DNA of 64,000 bases from S5-327 sp965116015 (lineage in GTDB: Bacteria; Chloroflexota; Dehalococcoidia; Lucifugimonadales; Australimonadaceae): contig OZ220477.1 in assembly GCA_965116015.1 (NCBI GenBank), positions 1,116,001-1,180,000 of the forward strand, read 5' to 3'. A program made the position numbers and the translations under genes. Shown piece by piece: positions 40,501 to 48,536 of this stretch. A model generated the notes under the pieces. The model made no database searches. It had not been told where the DNA came from and was given only the letters and a program-made list of their open reading frames with translations. Each line of letters opens with the position of its first letter. The first letter of the stretch is position 1.

Positions 40501-41165
40501 TCCAGCCACGCATCCAGCAGGCCATCGAAGTTGGAGGGCTTGCCGTTGCCGTTCATCCACCGCAGACGCGCCGGCAACGACAGCTCGGCCAGGATGTCCA
40601 GGTGCGCGCGATGCGGCTTGGCGGCCTCAATCTCGCGGATGAGCGACACGCTCCCCAGCACGTCCCGATCCGGGTCGCGCTTGTTGGGCCGGCGGTGAAC
40701 GAACGCCAAAGTGATGCGGTTAGCCGCAGTCCGGAACAAGACAACCACCGGCATCGGCAGCCGCTTGTTCAGCTCGCGGGTGAAGGCCACGTACTTACTG
40801 CGGGTATAGGAGTCGCCGCAAAGCTGCACAGCGGCGAACAGGAAGCTCTTGGCGTTGCCAGCCTCAAAGCCGCCAGCGTCAAACAACCCTCCCTGGCTTC
40901 CCGCCTGGACTTCATCTCCAGTGAATTGGAACAGAACGCGAATCTCCTTCGCGCTGTCCCGGAATTCCCGCTCCGACTGCGCATCCGGGTTGGCTGCCGG
41001 GAATTGCTTGACAAAGGCGCCGACATCTCCGGATTGGCCGGATAGCGTCCGCTTGCTCCGGTAGCCGAGGGCGGAGAACGCCTCGGAAGCCCCCGCCGCG
41101 AGGTCGCCGTCAACCATCTCCCTCAGCGCGTTTCCGATCTCGTTCCTGATACCCTGAGCGTTCAT
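37554..41165 (-). CDS. Eco57I/type IIG-like DNA methyltransferase with switchable recognition domain
   Basis: A 1203-residue protein. The N-terminal half is a long helical region typical of large Eco57I-type enzymes; no clear nuclease motif was identified. The adenine-methyltransferase core shows motif I, VLDPAVGSGAFPMGVLHKL, at about residue 540, and the catalytic NPPY in FDVVIGNPPYVQLQ at about residue 785, then AFITSNSWLKAEYGKG. The C-terminal 250 residues form the recognition region, from IYRGITTGLNDAFIVDNL to the end. Its ATG overlaps the helicase stop by four bases, so the two are translated together. An inverted alternative recognition region lies immediately downstream. It is probably the modification/specificity subunit of a defence system; type IIG, BREX PglX-like or DISARM-like relationships are all possible. 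Confidence 0.88.
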   Translation of the reverse strand: MNAQGIRNEIGNALREMVDGDLAAGASEAFSALGYRSKRTLSGQSGDVGAFVKQFPAANPDAQSEREFRDSAKEIRVLFQFTGDEVQAGSQGGLFDAGGFEAGNAKSFLFAAVQLCGDSYTRSKYVAFTRELNKRLPMPVVVLFRTAANRITLAFVHRRPNKRDPDRDVLGSVSLIREIEAAKPHRAHLDILAELSLPARLRWMNGNGKPSNFDGLLDAWLDALDTKELNKRFYRDLYGWFDRARDIAQFTAEQTKALSKKEHVIRLITRLMFVWFIKEKGLVADELFIEKQAEQLLKDYDGERGDSYYRAVLQNLFFATLNTEIDKRDFSKGNRDTHRDFSLYRYRDEIAYPDRLLKLFSRTPFINGGLFDCLDDFEGVRACGVRVDCFTDNPSQRAGYSIPNRLFFDDGASPGLITLFKRYKFTVEENTPTEQEVALDPELLGKVFENLLAAVNPETRGVARKEQGSYYTPRVVVDYMADEALEDALARKLSEGDGDADRWRARLGYLLDYGDAFADAETLFTDTEREGIVRAIAGIKVLDPAVGSGAFPMGVLHKLTLALRRLDGDNQIWEGLQKERARERAQRAFDTHDPEAREGELGDISRTFEKYRDSDFGRKLYLIQNSIYGVDSDPIAAQIAKLRFFISLAIEQQTNDSQTDNYGIRPLPNLETRFVAADTLLKLERPSQMPLGQTGEVQELEKELASNREQHFHASKREEKLKYRRKDAELRERLGKALGAVGFPAASADQLAAWDPFDQNAKPACWFDAEYMFGVSEGFDVVIGNPPYVQLQRDGGRLGKRYGKVGYETFAGTGDIYQLFYERGCQLLSAQGVLAFITSNSWLKAEYGKGSRRHLSERHTPFMLLEMGKDVFDTVTVDASILLLRCGRSGNEDALAIRAVDVERAGDGAFPPPEEEWGLIRPNGDAPWSVLSKVEQGIMDKMLAVGTPLKEWDIAIYRGITTGLNDAFIVDNLTKEALVAEDPRSAEILKPVVRGRDIRRYRAHWAGLWLIAIHNGYGDTPAINVERYPAVKAHLDRYYEQLARRYDKGRTPYNLRNCAYHADFAKEKLLWIELVSSGRFAYDNDGFYGEATTFLLVGKSIKYLCAMLNAKLIRWFLEKAAPTSGMGTLRWKKVYVEPLPIPKIPESRQQSFIEIIDRILLMQQGDPEADISQAEGEIDKLVCHLYGLTPVEISAVEGTSSPR
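37953..37995 (-). repeat. Inverted repeat IR2, right arm (43 bp, perfect)
   Basis: Reverse complement of 37111-37153 with no mismatch. In the expressed gene it encodes the same CAYHADFAKEKLLW block between the two variable parts of the recognition region. Confidence 0.92.
38129..38306 (-). repeat. Inverted repeat IR1, right arm (178 bp)
   Basis: Inverse partner of 36773-36950, about 94% identical without gaps; the perfect 73-base block is 38155-38227. It lies in frame inside the expressed methyltransferase, so recombination between the arms would exchange everything downstream without breaking the frame. Confidence 0.92.
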
Positions 41166-44100
41166 TCCCTATCCTTAATAACCAGCCAGGCTGCCAGCTC
41201 AAAATCGGTGTCGCTGTCAGCCCTCTCGGACGCCTTCGGCAGCACGAAGTCGCGCTTGCTGCCCAACCCTCGCGCCTGTGCACTGCTTTGGGATTGTCTG
41301 ATATGCGCAAGCGCGTCATCAAGCAGCTTCTCATAGCGCGACATATCTCGTCCCTGCTCGGTTTCGCGGTCAAATCGATCGCACAGTTCGATAATCGGCG
41401 CCTTCTTGCCGAGCGCGGCGGCCTCAAGCGCCCTCAGAATCTGCAGCAGGTTGGCGCAACCATAGCGGATGCTCCCGTTGTCGTACAGATACACGAGGTA
41501 AAAGGGATGCGCCATGCTGGCGGCCCCCGGGCGCGCGGCGGCGTCGCCGGCATCGCGCTGGCGAAGGCAGAAGATCACCCCAGGTTGAGCCCCCGCCCCT
41601 GTATCGGCGCCGGATACCGCGTACACGCCAGGCGGCATCGCTTCCAGCTCGCCTTCCTTGCTCTTCAGATAGCTCAGCAACTGAGTCAGGAAGTGATCCA
41701 GCGTGAAGTCGCTCATAACCGGCCCGTCGCTCATATCATCCAGGTCAGGGACTTCCTCGCGCAGCCTAAGCAGCTGCTGATTGCGGAAGTCCAGCTCCAG
41801 CTGGGCGTCCTCCTCCGTGAACGGATCATCGGCGCCGCTGGCGGCCAGGTCGGCCAGCGCCATCCGCGCCTGCACACGGCTCTCCAGCTTCAGATACACC
41901 TCCATATCCCACGTAGGCCAGTAGTTAGTCATCCGCACCGACTCGTTGCGGCTGCCGATGCGGTCAATGCGCCCGAACCGCTGAACGATGCGCACCGGAT
42001 TCCAGTGAATGTCGTAGTTCAGCACAGCGTCGCAATCCTGCAGATTCTGCCCCTCGGAGATGCAGTCAGTAGCGATCAACAGATCTATGTCAGCGCCCGC
42101 GTCCGCGCTCCTTCGGTTGCGAGCCCTGGGGGCAAAGTTGGTCAGAATGGCGTTGAAGTTATTGGATCTGTCGTCCCCGGCAGTGACCCGGGTTGTGTCC
42201 CCCGACACCATCCCCATAGTGATGCCCAGCTCCCCAGCCAGACCCCTCAGGTTGTCGTACAGGTACTCCGCCGTGTCCTTGAAAGTGGTGAACACAAGCA
42301 GCTTGCGGTTGCGCTTGCCGTCCCTATCGGTGGTGGGATTCTGAACCTTGTCGCTAATGACCTCCTTAATGTCGCACAGCTTGCCGTCCCGTTCCGGGGT
42401 GATGGCGGCGACTTGCTCCTGCATCCTCTCCAGCGTAGTCCTGTCCGCCTCCAAGTCGCGCTTCCAGCGACCCGTGTCCAGCTCAGCGAGGCGGTAACGC
42501 TGGCGGCTCCCCCCTACGAAAAACTCTTCATCATCCTCATCTTCCTCGGGGCGCGTATCCGCCTCCGTCGCTTCTAGAGCCGCTTCTAGGGCGAATCGAC
42601 CGCCTTGCTGATAACGGTCAATCTTCTCCAACAAGCTCACAATCTTGCCGATGGTGCGCTCGAGTGTCAGCTTCAGAGAAATAGGAGAGCTTTCCAATCG
42701 CTTGAGAAAGTTGGTTCGCATCATCCCCACCAGAAACCGCTCACTGTCCCGCTGGTTGAAGTTCTGGCGCTCGCGCGCTGCAGCCATCTCTTGCAGCCGT
42801 GCCGAATCAGTCACATACTCGCTGGGCTGATACACAGACAGCTTGAATTCGCCGATGCGCTCAGCCAGCTCCCTGTAGGAAAGTTCGCCCCACAAGTCCG
42901 TCGGCGGATTGCAATTCCTCGGACTCTCCCGCTTGGGAAACTCCCCGATGCGTTCCATCTCGGCGGCATAGAACTGCTCAACCTGCCGCCGCGAACGGGC
43001 AATCGACACGCCGTCCAGCAACCGCAGAAAGTCCGCTCCCAACTCCTCCAACAGCTGCGCCTTATCGCGGCGGCTCTGATTGGCCTGCCCAGTCTCCCAC
43101 CGCTTGAACACCCTCTGCGCCGACGCCATCACGCTGCGGATGCTCCCCACCCCCAAGCCGCGCAAAGCGTCTTCCCGACCCTCCGTCATCAAGTAAATCT
43201 GGTTCCGCAGGTCTATCAGCGAGGTGTTCACCGGCGTCGCCGACAGCATCAGCGTCTTGGTCTTCGCTCCCGCCTTCATCACTTCGTCCAGCAGACGCTT
43301 GTAGCGTTTCCCACCGTCGTTGCGGAAATTGTGCGACTCGTCAATAACCACCAAGTCATAGTTCTGCCAGTTCAAGTTCGCCAGATCTATGCCGCCCGAC
43401 AACCCCGAGTCGCGGGACAAGTCGGTGTGAGCCAGCACGTCGAAGCGGAAGCGGTCTTCCGGAAACGGGTTCTGTTGATAGTTGCCCGGATAGAGCTTCC
43501 AGTTCTCAAGCAGCTTGCGCGGACACAACACAAGCACGCGCTCATTGCGCAACTCAAAATACTTGATTACCGCCAAAGCAGTATAGGTTTTACCCAAACC
43601 CACACTATCAGCCAGAATGCAGCCGTTGTGCTCCAGCAGCTTGGCGATAACGCCCTTCGCTCCGTCCTTCTGGAATTCGTAAAGGGCGTTCCAAACCTGA
43701 CTCTCCATAAACCCAGTCGCCCTGGCCGCCTCGTCGCCGGCCAGTCGCGCCGCAATCTCCTTACGGAACAATTCGTGCAGCGTCTTGTAATAGACCATCT
43801 CTGGAGAATAGTCGCCGCCGAGTCGCGCCAGGGCGTTCAGCACATCTTGCTTCACATCCTTCGTGAGCGCTTCGTTGCGCCACAGGCTGTCAAACCATCC
43901 ATTCAACTCAGCGAGCGTATCGGCGTCGTCCGTCGCCAGGTTAATCTCCAGATTGGGCAGATCGCTGCCCCCAAGGCCGCGCCTAGTGAAGTTCGAGCTC
44001 CCCACCACCCCGACATCGCCACTAGGCGATCCGGTGAGATACATCTTGCCGTGCATGAAGTTGGCGCGGCTAGCTGAGCGGACAGCAACGCTGTCCTTGC

Positions 44101-44410
44101 TAACCCACTGGGCGCACTGCTTTGCCAGAGTCTTCTGTCGCAGCGCATGGTTGGGCTCCAGGCCCCCCTCGCTCAGATCGAATGATTTGGAAGCGTTGGC
44201 GACGGGGTCCAGATCCTCCACCGAGTTTGGATCCCCAAAGAGAAATCGCACACTGCCAACCCGGTTCAACTCCTCTGCCAGCAGCTCATACCCGTAGATA
44301 GTGAAGTACGCCGACACCACGCTGAAGTCGCCAGCGCCGCTCAGATTGCGCCGCAGATGGTCCACGACAGTAGCGGCTTGGTTGTCCAGAATCCGGCTCT
44401 GCGGCGGCAT
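41162..44410 (-). CDS. PLD-domain SNF2/DEAD-type helicase of a defence operon
   Basis: A 1082-residue protein. The N-terminal domain is phospholipase-D-like, with HGKMYLTGSPSGDVGVVGSSN at about residue 115 (the HxK half-motif and trailing Asn). The SNF2-type helicase core has Walker A ADSVGLGKTYTAL, DESH in DLVVIDESHNFRND, MLSATPVN, and in lobe 2 LLIATDCISEGQNLQDCD and QRFGRIDRIGSRN. The start at 44410 has GAGGAGGAGAG immediately upstream; an in-frame ATG 30 codons earlier lacks one. It is the first gene of a two-gene operon with the methyltransferase. Helicase plus PLD plus Eco57I methyltransferase recalls parts of DISARM and BREX, but no further genes of those systems are here. Confidence 0.9.
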   Translation of the reverse strand: MPPQSRILDNQAATVVDHLRRNLSGAGDFSVVSAYFTIYGYELLAEELNRVGSVRFLFGDPNSVEDLDPVANASKSFDLSEGGLEPNHALRQKTLAKQCAQWVSKDSVAVRSASRANFMHGKMYLTGSPSGDVGVVGSSNFTRRGLGGSDLPNLEINLATDDADTLAELNGWFDSLWRNEALTKDVKQDVLNALARLGGDYSPEMVYYKTLHELFRKEIAARLAGDEAARATGFMESQVWNALYEFQKDGAKGVIAKLLEHNGCILADSVGLGKTYTALAVIKYFELRNERVLVLCPRKLLENWKLYPGNYQQNPFPEDRFRFDVLAHTDLSRDSGLSGGIDLANLNWQNYDLVVIDESHNFRNDGGKRYKRLLDEVMKAGAKTKTLMLSATPVNTSLIDLRNQIYLMTEGREDALRGLGVGSIRSVMASAQRVFKRWETGQANQSRRDKAQLLEELGADFLRLLDGVSIARSRRQVEQFYAAEMERIGEFPKRESPRNCNPPTDLWGELSYRELAERIGEFKLSVYQPSEYVTDSARLQEMAAARERQNFNQRDSERFLVGMMRTNFLKRLESSPISLKLTLERTIGKIVSLLEKIDRYQQGGRFALEAALEATEADTRPEEDEDDEEFFVGGSRQRYRLAELDTGRWKRDLEADRTTLERMQEQVAAITPERDGKLCDIKEVISDKVQNPTTDRDGKRNRKLLVFTTFKDTAEYLYDNLRGLAGELGITMGMVSGDTTRVTAGDDRSNNFNAILTNFAPRARNRRSADAGADIDLLIATDCISEGQNLQDCDAVLNYDIHWNPVRIVQRFGRIDRIGSRNESVRMTNYWPTWDMEVYLKLESRVQARMALADLAASGADDPFTEEDAQLELDFRNQQLLRLREEVPDLDDMSDGPVMSDFTLDHFLTQLLSYLKSKEGELEAMPPGVYAVSGADTGAGAQPGVIFCLRQRDAGDAAARPGAASMAHPFYLVYLYDNGSIRYGCANLLQILRALEAAALGKKAPIIELCDRFDRETEQGRDMSRYEKLLDDALAHIRQSQSSAQARGLGSKRDFVLPKASERADSDTDFELAAWLVIKDRE

Positions 44411-44425
44411 CTCTCTCCTCCTCAA

Positions 44426-44465
44426 GTTGCGCAGCTGCGCAACAGTCCCGCAGTAGCTGCGCAAC
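44426..44465. promoter_or_regulatory. Palindromic operator candidates before the defence operon
   Basis: A perfect 18-base palindrome, GTTGCGCAGCTGCGCAAC, spans 44426-44443. Its right half AGCTGCGCAAC recurs at 44455-44465, a shift of 22 bases or about two helical turns, and GCTTGCGCAG lies near 44503. The site is 16 bases upstream of the helicase start codon, which fits autoregulation by a small DNA-binding protein, though none is encoded next to it. Confidence 0.6.
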
Positions 44466-44565
44466 CCGCTTGGGCGGCAAAACCGCGCCGATTTAACCAT
44501 AGCTTGCGCAGACGACGCCCCGATTCCCGCTCCGCTGCCCCCCCTTACACAACCCCCACCCCAAA

Positions 44566-44641
44566 TGGTGGAGCCGAGGGGACTCGAACCCCTGACCCCC
44601 TGCTTGCAAAGCAGGCGCTCTCCCGGCTGAGCTACGGCCCC
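44566..44641 (-). tRNA. tRNA-Ala(TGC)
   Basis: A 76-base cloverleaf on the minus strand. The acceptor stem GGGGCCG pairs with CGGCTCC (one G-U pair), the D arm has GCTCAGCCGGGAGAGC, the anticodon loop is CTTTGCAAG with anticodon TGC, and the T arm contains GGTTCGAGTCC. Discriminator A and the CCA end are encoded (TGGT on the + strand at 44566-44569). Confidence 0.96.
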
Positions 44642-44677
44642 ACAACCCCCGCCTCCCTCAGTATAACCCCCGCTCGA

Positions 44678-46540
44678 CTATCCCCTACCCTCTCGCCCCC
44701 GATGCGCCCAGAACGGAAGACCCTCGAGCGTCTCCGCAACAACCCCGTAGCGCCCAAACGGCGGCATAAAATACACCCCCGACACACGCCCCGACACCTC
44801 AACAAGCAACTCCCGCGCAATAGCAACCCCCTCAGCCGCCGCCCCATCCCCCGCGCGCCTCATCCGCTCCATCACCCCCCCCGGAATCTCGATCCCCGGA
44901 GCCTCATTGTGCAGAAACCGCGCATGACCCACACTCCGCAGCGGCAAAGCCCCCAGAATCACCGGCAGCGGAAAACCCCCCAGCAACGACGCCGCCCGCT
45001 CCACATCCTCCGCAGCGTACACCGGCTGCGTCAGCAGAAAATCAGCCCCCGCCGCCACCTTCCGCTCCAACATCCGCAACTCCCTATCCAGATCCGGAGC
45101 GCTCATATTCAACGCCGCCCCAATGAAAAACGACGTCGGCGAATCCAACTCCCGCCCATTCGCGTCAACCCCCCGATTAAACCCCGCAATCAACCGAATC
45201 AACCCCGACGCCGTAACATCGCTCACCACCGTCGCCCTCGGATAATCCCCCGTAAGCGGCGCATCCCCCATCACCGCAAACACATTCCGAACCCCCAACG
45301 CATGCGCCCCCAACAGATCCGAATGCAACGCCAGCAGATTCCTGTGACGAATCGCCATGTGCATCACCGCCTCAACCCCCAACCGCGACTGCACAAGACT
45401 GCTCGTAGCCAGCGCGCTCATACGACCCTGCGCCAGCGGATTATCCGCCACATTCACCACATCAATATAACCAGCGCTCCCCCGCAACCTGTCCAGCGCC
45501 GGCCCGATATCAAACCCCCGCGGCGGCGACAACTCCACCGCAACCACAAACTCCCCCTTCCCCAACCGCTCCGCGAGATTCGTAGGCGGAAGCGGCTCCG
45601 CCTCAGCCCTCGCAGCCGGAACCACAGCTCCCCCCCGCGCCGTCCCCCCGCCCAGCGTCCGCAACGGCCTAACCCCGCGCAACGCGTCGCGCAGAGCGGC
45701 AATATGCTCCTCCGTCGTCCCGCAGCACCCCCCAAGCACAACCGCCCCCGACCCCGCAGCCTCCCGCCCCACCTCCGCGAAATACCCCGGAGGAGCCGTA
45801 TACCGCAACCGCCCCGCCTGATACGACGGCAACCCCGCATTCGGCTGCCACGACAACAGAAGATCGCTCGCCGACGCCATCTGCTCAACAACCATACGAA
45901 CCTCGTACGGCCCCACGCTGCAATTCGCCCCAATCGCGACAACCCCCTCCACCGAAAGCGCCCGAGCCGCATCCTCCGGCGAATCCCCGTCCCGCGTCAG
46001 CCCATCATCATTGAACGTCAACTGCGCAATCACCGGCAGACCACCCGCAGACCTCGCCGCCGACACCGCAAGCCGCAACTGCGCCAGCGACCCAAACGTC
46101 TCCAGAACCAGCAGATCAACCCCCGCCTCCGCCAGCGCAGACGCCTGCTCCGCAAAAATGTCATGAGCCCCCGACCCAAGCGCCTCCAGCCCGATCGTCT
46201 CAGCAGCCAGCGGACCCATCGCCCCCGCAACCCACGCCTCCCCCCCATGCCGCCGCGCCGCCTCCCTCGCCAGCGCCGCACCCGCATAATTCAACTCCCC
46301 CACGCGATGCGCCATCCCGTACGCCGCAAGCCGCGACGCATTCGCCCCGAACGTATTCGTCTCAATCAGCTCCGACCCTGCCCCCAAATAACCCAGATGC
46401 ACCGAACGAACAGCATCCGGACGCTCAACATTCGCAAGCTCCAGAGGCCCCGCAGTAATCCCCCGCACATACAACTGCGTCCCCATAGCCCCATCGGCAA
46501 GCAGCGGCCCGCTGGCTAAACGATCAAGAATCGACAACAT
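44678..46540 (-). CDS. Bifunctional homocysteine S-methyltransferase / methylenetetrahydrofolate reductase
   Basis: A 620-residue fusion linking one-carbon and methionine metabolism. The N-terminal half is a zinc-dependent homocysteine methyltransferase: GPLLADGAMGTQLYVRG at the start, IETNTFGANASRL, Cys in IGANCSVGPYEV, and the zinc-binding GGCCGTTEEHI at about residue 280. The C-terminal half is a MetF-like reductase: FVVAVELSPPRGFD, DVVNVADNPLAQGRMS, VFAVMGDAPLTGDYPRA and DFLLTQPVYAAEDVERA. The start used is the ATG at 46540; a GTG seven codons upstream is possible. Such fusions are known in several phyla. The tRNA-Ala gene follows its stop by 37 bases on the same strand. Confidence 0.94.
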   Translation of the reverse strand: MLSILDRLASGPLLADGAMGTQLYVRGITAGPLELANVERPDAVRSVHLGYLGAGSELIETNTFGANASRLAAYGMAHRVGELNYAGAALAREAARRHGGEAWVAGAMGPLAAETIGLEALGSGAHDIFAEQASALAEAGVDLLVLETFGSLAQLRLAVSAARSAGGLPVIAQLTFNDDGLTRDGDSPEDAARALSVEGVVAIGANCSVGPYEVRMVVEQMASASDLLLSWQPNAGLPSYQAGRLRYTAPPGYFAEVGREAAGSGAVVLGGCCGTTEEHIAALRDALRGVRPLRTLGGGTARGGAVVPAARAEAEPLPPTNLAERLGKGEFVVAVELSPPRGFDIGPALDRLRGSAGYIDVVNVADNPLAQGRMSALATSSLVQSRLGVEAVMHMAIRHRNLLALHSDLLGAHALGVRNVFAVMGDAPLTGDYPRATVVSDVTASGLIRLIAGFNRGVDANGRELDSPTSFFIGAALNMSAPDLDRELRMLERKVAAGADFLLTQPVYAAEDVERAASLLGGFPLPVILGALPLRSVGHARFLHNEAPGIEIPGGVMERMRRAGDGAAAEGVAIARELLVEVSGRVSGVYFMPPFGRYGVVAETLEGLPFWAHRGREGRG

Positions 46541-46753
46541 AGCGCCCCCAGAAGTGCCCACAACAGTCTACCAACCGCCCAACCCCCCGCGCGCATGCCC
46601 CATCGCCACCGATTCAGTCCCCACAAGAGGAAACGCCGCCCCACCCCTAGCCCCCCCCCCCCGCGTTGTCACGCAACGAACAGGCCGCTATGCTGACGCC
46701 AGCCCCCGAACGCCCCTCTCCCCCATGACAGCCTCCCCTCTCCCCGCAACAGC

Positions 46754-48352
46754 ATGACAGGCCCCGACCTCACGCTCGCCAACTGGCTGCTGGCCTCCAC
46801 GCCCGTAGCCCTCCTCGTCGTCGCCATCATCTTCATCAACTGGAGCGCCCCCCGCGCCGGAGCAACAGCCTGGGCCCTCGCCCTCGCCCTCGCCATCCTC
46901 ATCTTCGGCGCCAGCCGCGACCACGTAGCCATCGCCAGCGCCAAAGGCCTCAGCCTCGCCCTCTTCGTCCTCTCCATCGTCTGGGCCTCCGTCTACATGT
47001 TCAACCTCGTCGACAAACTCAAAGGCATCGACGCCATCGGACGCGCAATGGCCCGGCTCGCCAGCGACCCACTCACCCAAGCCCTCCTCATCGGATGGGG
47101 ATTCTCCAGCTTCATCCAGGGCATCACCGGCTTCGGCGTCCCCGTCGCCGTCTCAGCCCCACTCCTCATAATGCTCGGCTTCCACCCCCTCAGAGCCGCC
47201 GCAATGGCCCTCGTCGGACACGGATGGGCCGTCACCTTCGGCTCAATGGGATCCTCCTACTACACCATCCAGCTAGTAACCGGCATCGACGGCGCAACAA
47301 TCGCCCCCCACATGGCCCTCCTGTTCGCACCAATCGTCATCGTCAGCGGATCCCTCGTAGCCCACATCTGCGGAGGACTCCCCGCCCTCCGCCGAAGCCT
47401 CCCCCTCGTCGTCGTCGCCGGCTCCGCAATGGCCGCCGCGATGTACGCCCTCGCCCTCGCCGGAGCCCCTCAGATCGCATCCAGCGTCCCCGCCATCCTC
47501 GGAATGACCCTCATCGCCCTCCTCGCCCGAACCCCGCTCTTCCCCAAAGCCCCCGTCCCCGCCGGCGCAGCCCCAGCCCCCAACAACCCAAACCCCGGCC
47601 GCCCCATGCCATTCTGGCTCGCATTTATGCCCTACGCCCTCCTCATCACCCTCAGCGTCATCTCCCAGGCGCCGCCCCTCAAAGAAGCAGCCTCCGGAAT
47701 CCGCTTCGGACTCGACTACCCCGGATTCATCACCAGCCAGGGATTCGCCGTCCCCCCCGTCGCCAGCTACGCCCCCATACGACTCCTCAACCACCCCGCC
47801 CCCCTCATCATCTTCTCCATCGTCATCAGCTCCGCCTTCTACATCCTCGCCAACCAATGGCGCCGAGGCGTCGCCTGGGAAACAATGAAGAAAACCTACG
47901 CCGACTGCCTCGGAACAACCATCGGCGTCTCCACAATGGTAATGATGGCCGTCGTAATGGCCGACTCCGGAATGACCGTCCTCCTCGCCCGCGGCGTCGC
48001 CAACGCCTCCGGCCCCGTCTTCCCCCTCGTCTCCCCCTTCATCGGACTCCTCGGATCCTTCATGAGCGGCAGCAACACCAACTCCAACGTAATGTTCGGC
48101 CTCCTCCAGCTCGAAACCGCCCGAGCCCTCGGAATCGCCCCCGTAACCATCTCCAGCATCCAATCCATCGGAGCCTCCGTCGGAAGCCCCATGGCCCCCG
48201 CCAAAGTCCTCGTCGGAGCCGCCGTCGTCGGCCTCGCCGGACGCGAACGCGAAGTCTTCCGCATCGTCATCCCCTACATCCTCGCCCTCGTCCTCCTCGC
48301 CGGCCTCGAAGCCCTCATCCTCATACAACTCCTCCCATCCCTCTCGAGGTAA
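46754..48352 (+). CDS. L-lactate permease family transporter (LctP/LldP)
   Basis: A 532-residue inner-membrane protein with about 13 hydrophobic segments. It matches the lactate/glycolate permease family in blocks such as QALLIGWGFSSFIQGITGFG and GVPVAVSAPLLIMLGFHPLR, GHGWAVTFGSMGSSYYTIQ, and near the end GLLGSFMSGSNTNSNVMFG followed by SIQSIGASVGSPMAPAKVLV. The substrate is likely lactate or a related 2-hydroxy acid, from family knowledge. The upstream region holds a 12-base poly-C run at 46651-46662. A 56-residue membrane protein starts two bases after its stop and may be an accessory subunit. Confidence 0.92.
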   Translation: MTGPDLTLANWLLASTPVALLVVAIIFINWSAPRAGATAWALALALAILIFGASRDHVAIASAKGLSLALFVLSIVWASVYMFNLVDKLKGIDAIGRAMARLASDPLTQALLIGWGFSSFIQGITGFGVPVAVSAPLLIMLGFHPLRAAAMALVGHGWAVTFGSMGSSYYTIQLVTGIDGATIAPHMALLFAPIVIVSGSLVAHICGGLPALRRSLPLVVVAGSAMAAAMYALALAGAPQIASSVPAILGMTLIALLARTPLFPKAPVPAGAAPAPNNPNPGRPMPFWLAFMPYALLITLSVISQAPPLKEAASGIRFGLDYPGFITSQGFAVPPVASYAPIRLLNHPAPLIIFSIVISSAFYILANQWRRGVAWETMKKTYADCLGTTIGVSTMVMMAVVMADSGMTVLLARGVANASGPVFPLVSPFIGLLGSFMSGSNTNSNVMFGLLQLETARALGIAPVTISSIQSIGASVGSPMAPAKVLVGAAVVGLAGREREVFRIVIPYILALVLLAGLEALILIQLLPSLSR

Positions 48353-48354
48353 CA

Positions 48355-48525
48355 ATGCTCTCAACCAAAACCAAACGAACCCTCCGACCCATCGCCCTCG
48401 CCGGAACCATCATCAGCCTCCCCCTCCTCTACCTCGGACCCGTAACCCTCGAAAACCCCGCCCTCACCCTCGCAGCCCTCATCGTCGCCGGAACAACCGC
48501 CGCCCTCGCCTGGCTCGCATTCTGA
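48355..48525 (+). CDS. Small two-helix membrane protein
   Basis: A 56-residue protein with a basic start (MLSTKTKRTLRP) and two hydrophobic helices (IALAGTIISLPLLYLGPV and LTLAALIVAGTTAALAWLAF). The ATG is two bases after the permease stop, with GAGG overlapping that stop, so translation is probably coupled. Its end is 11 bases before the next gene. No family is recognised; a partner of the permease is suggested only by position. Confidence 0.7.
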   Translation: MLSTKTKRTLRPIALAGTIISLPLLYLGPVTLENPALTLAALIVAGTTAALAWLAF

Positions 48526-48536
48526 GGAAACCCCCC

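Noticed and set aside
40152..41045. Plus-strand frame of 297 residues inside the methyltransferase gene
   Set aside because: It is antisense to a coding region with continuous family similarity and has no start signal.
44357..46519. A 720-residue plus-strand frame across the tRNA and the homocysteine methyltransferase gene
   Set aside because: It is antisense, Arg/Pro/His-rich and crosses a tRNA; the minus-strand enzyme is certain.
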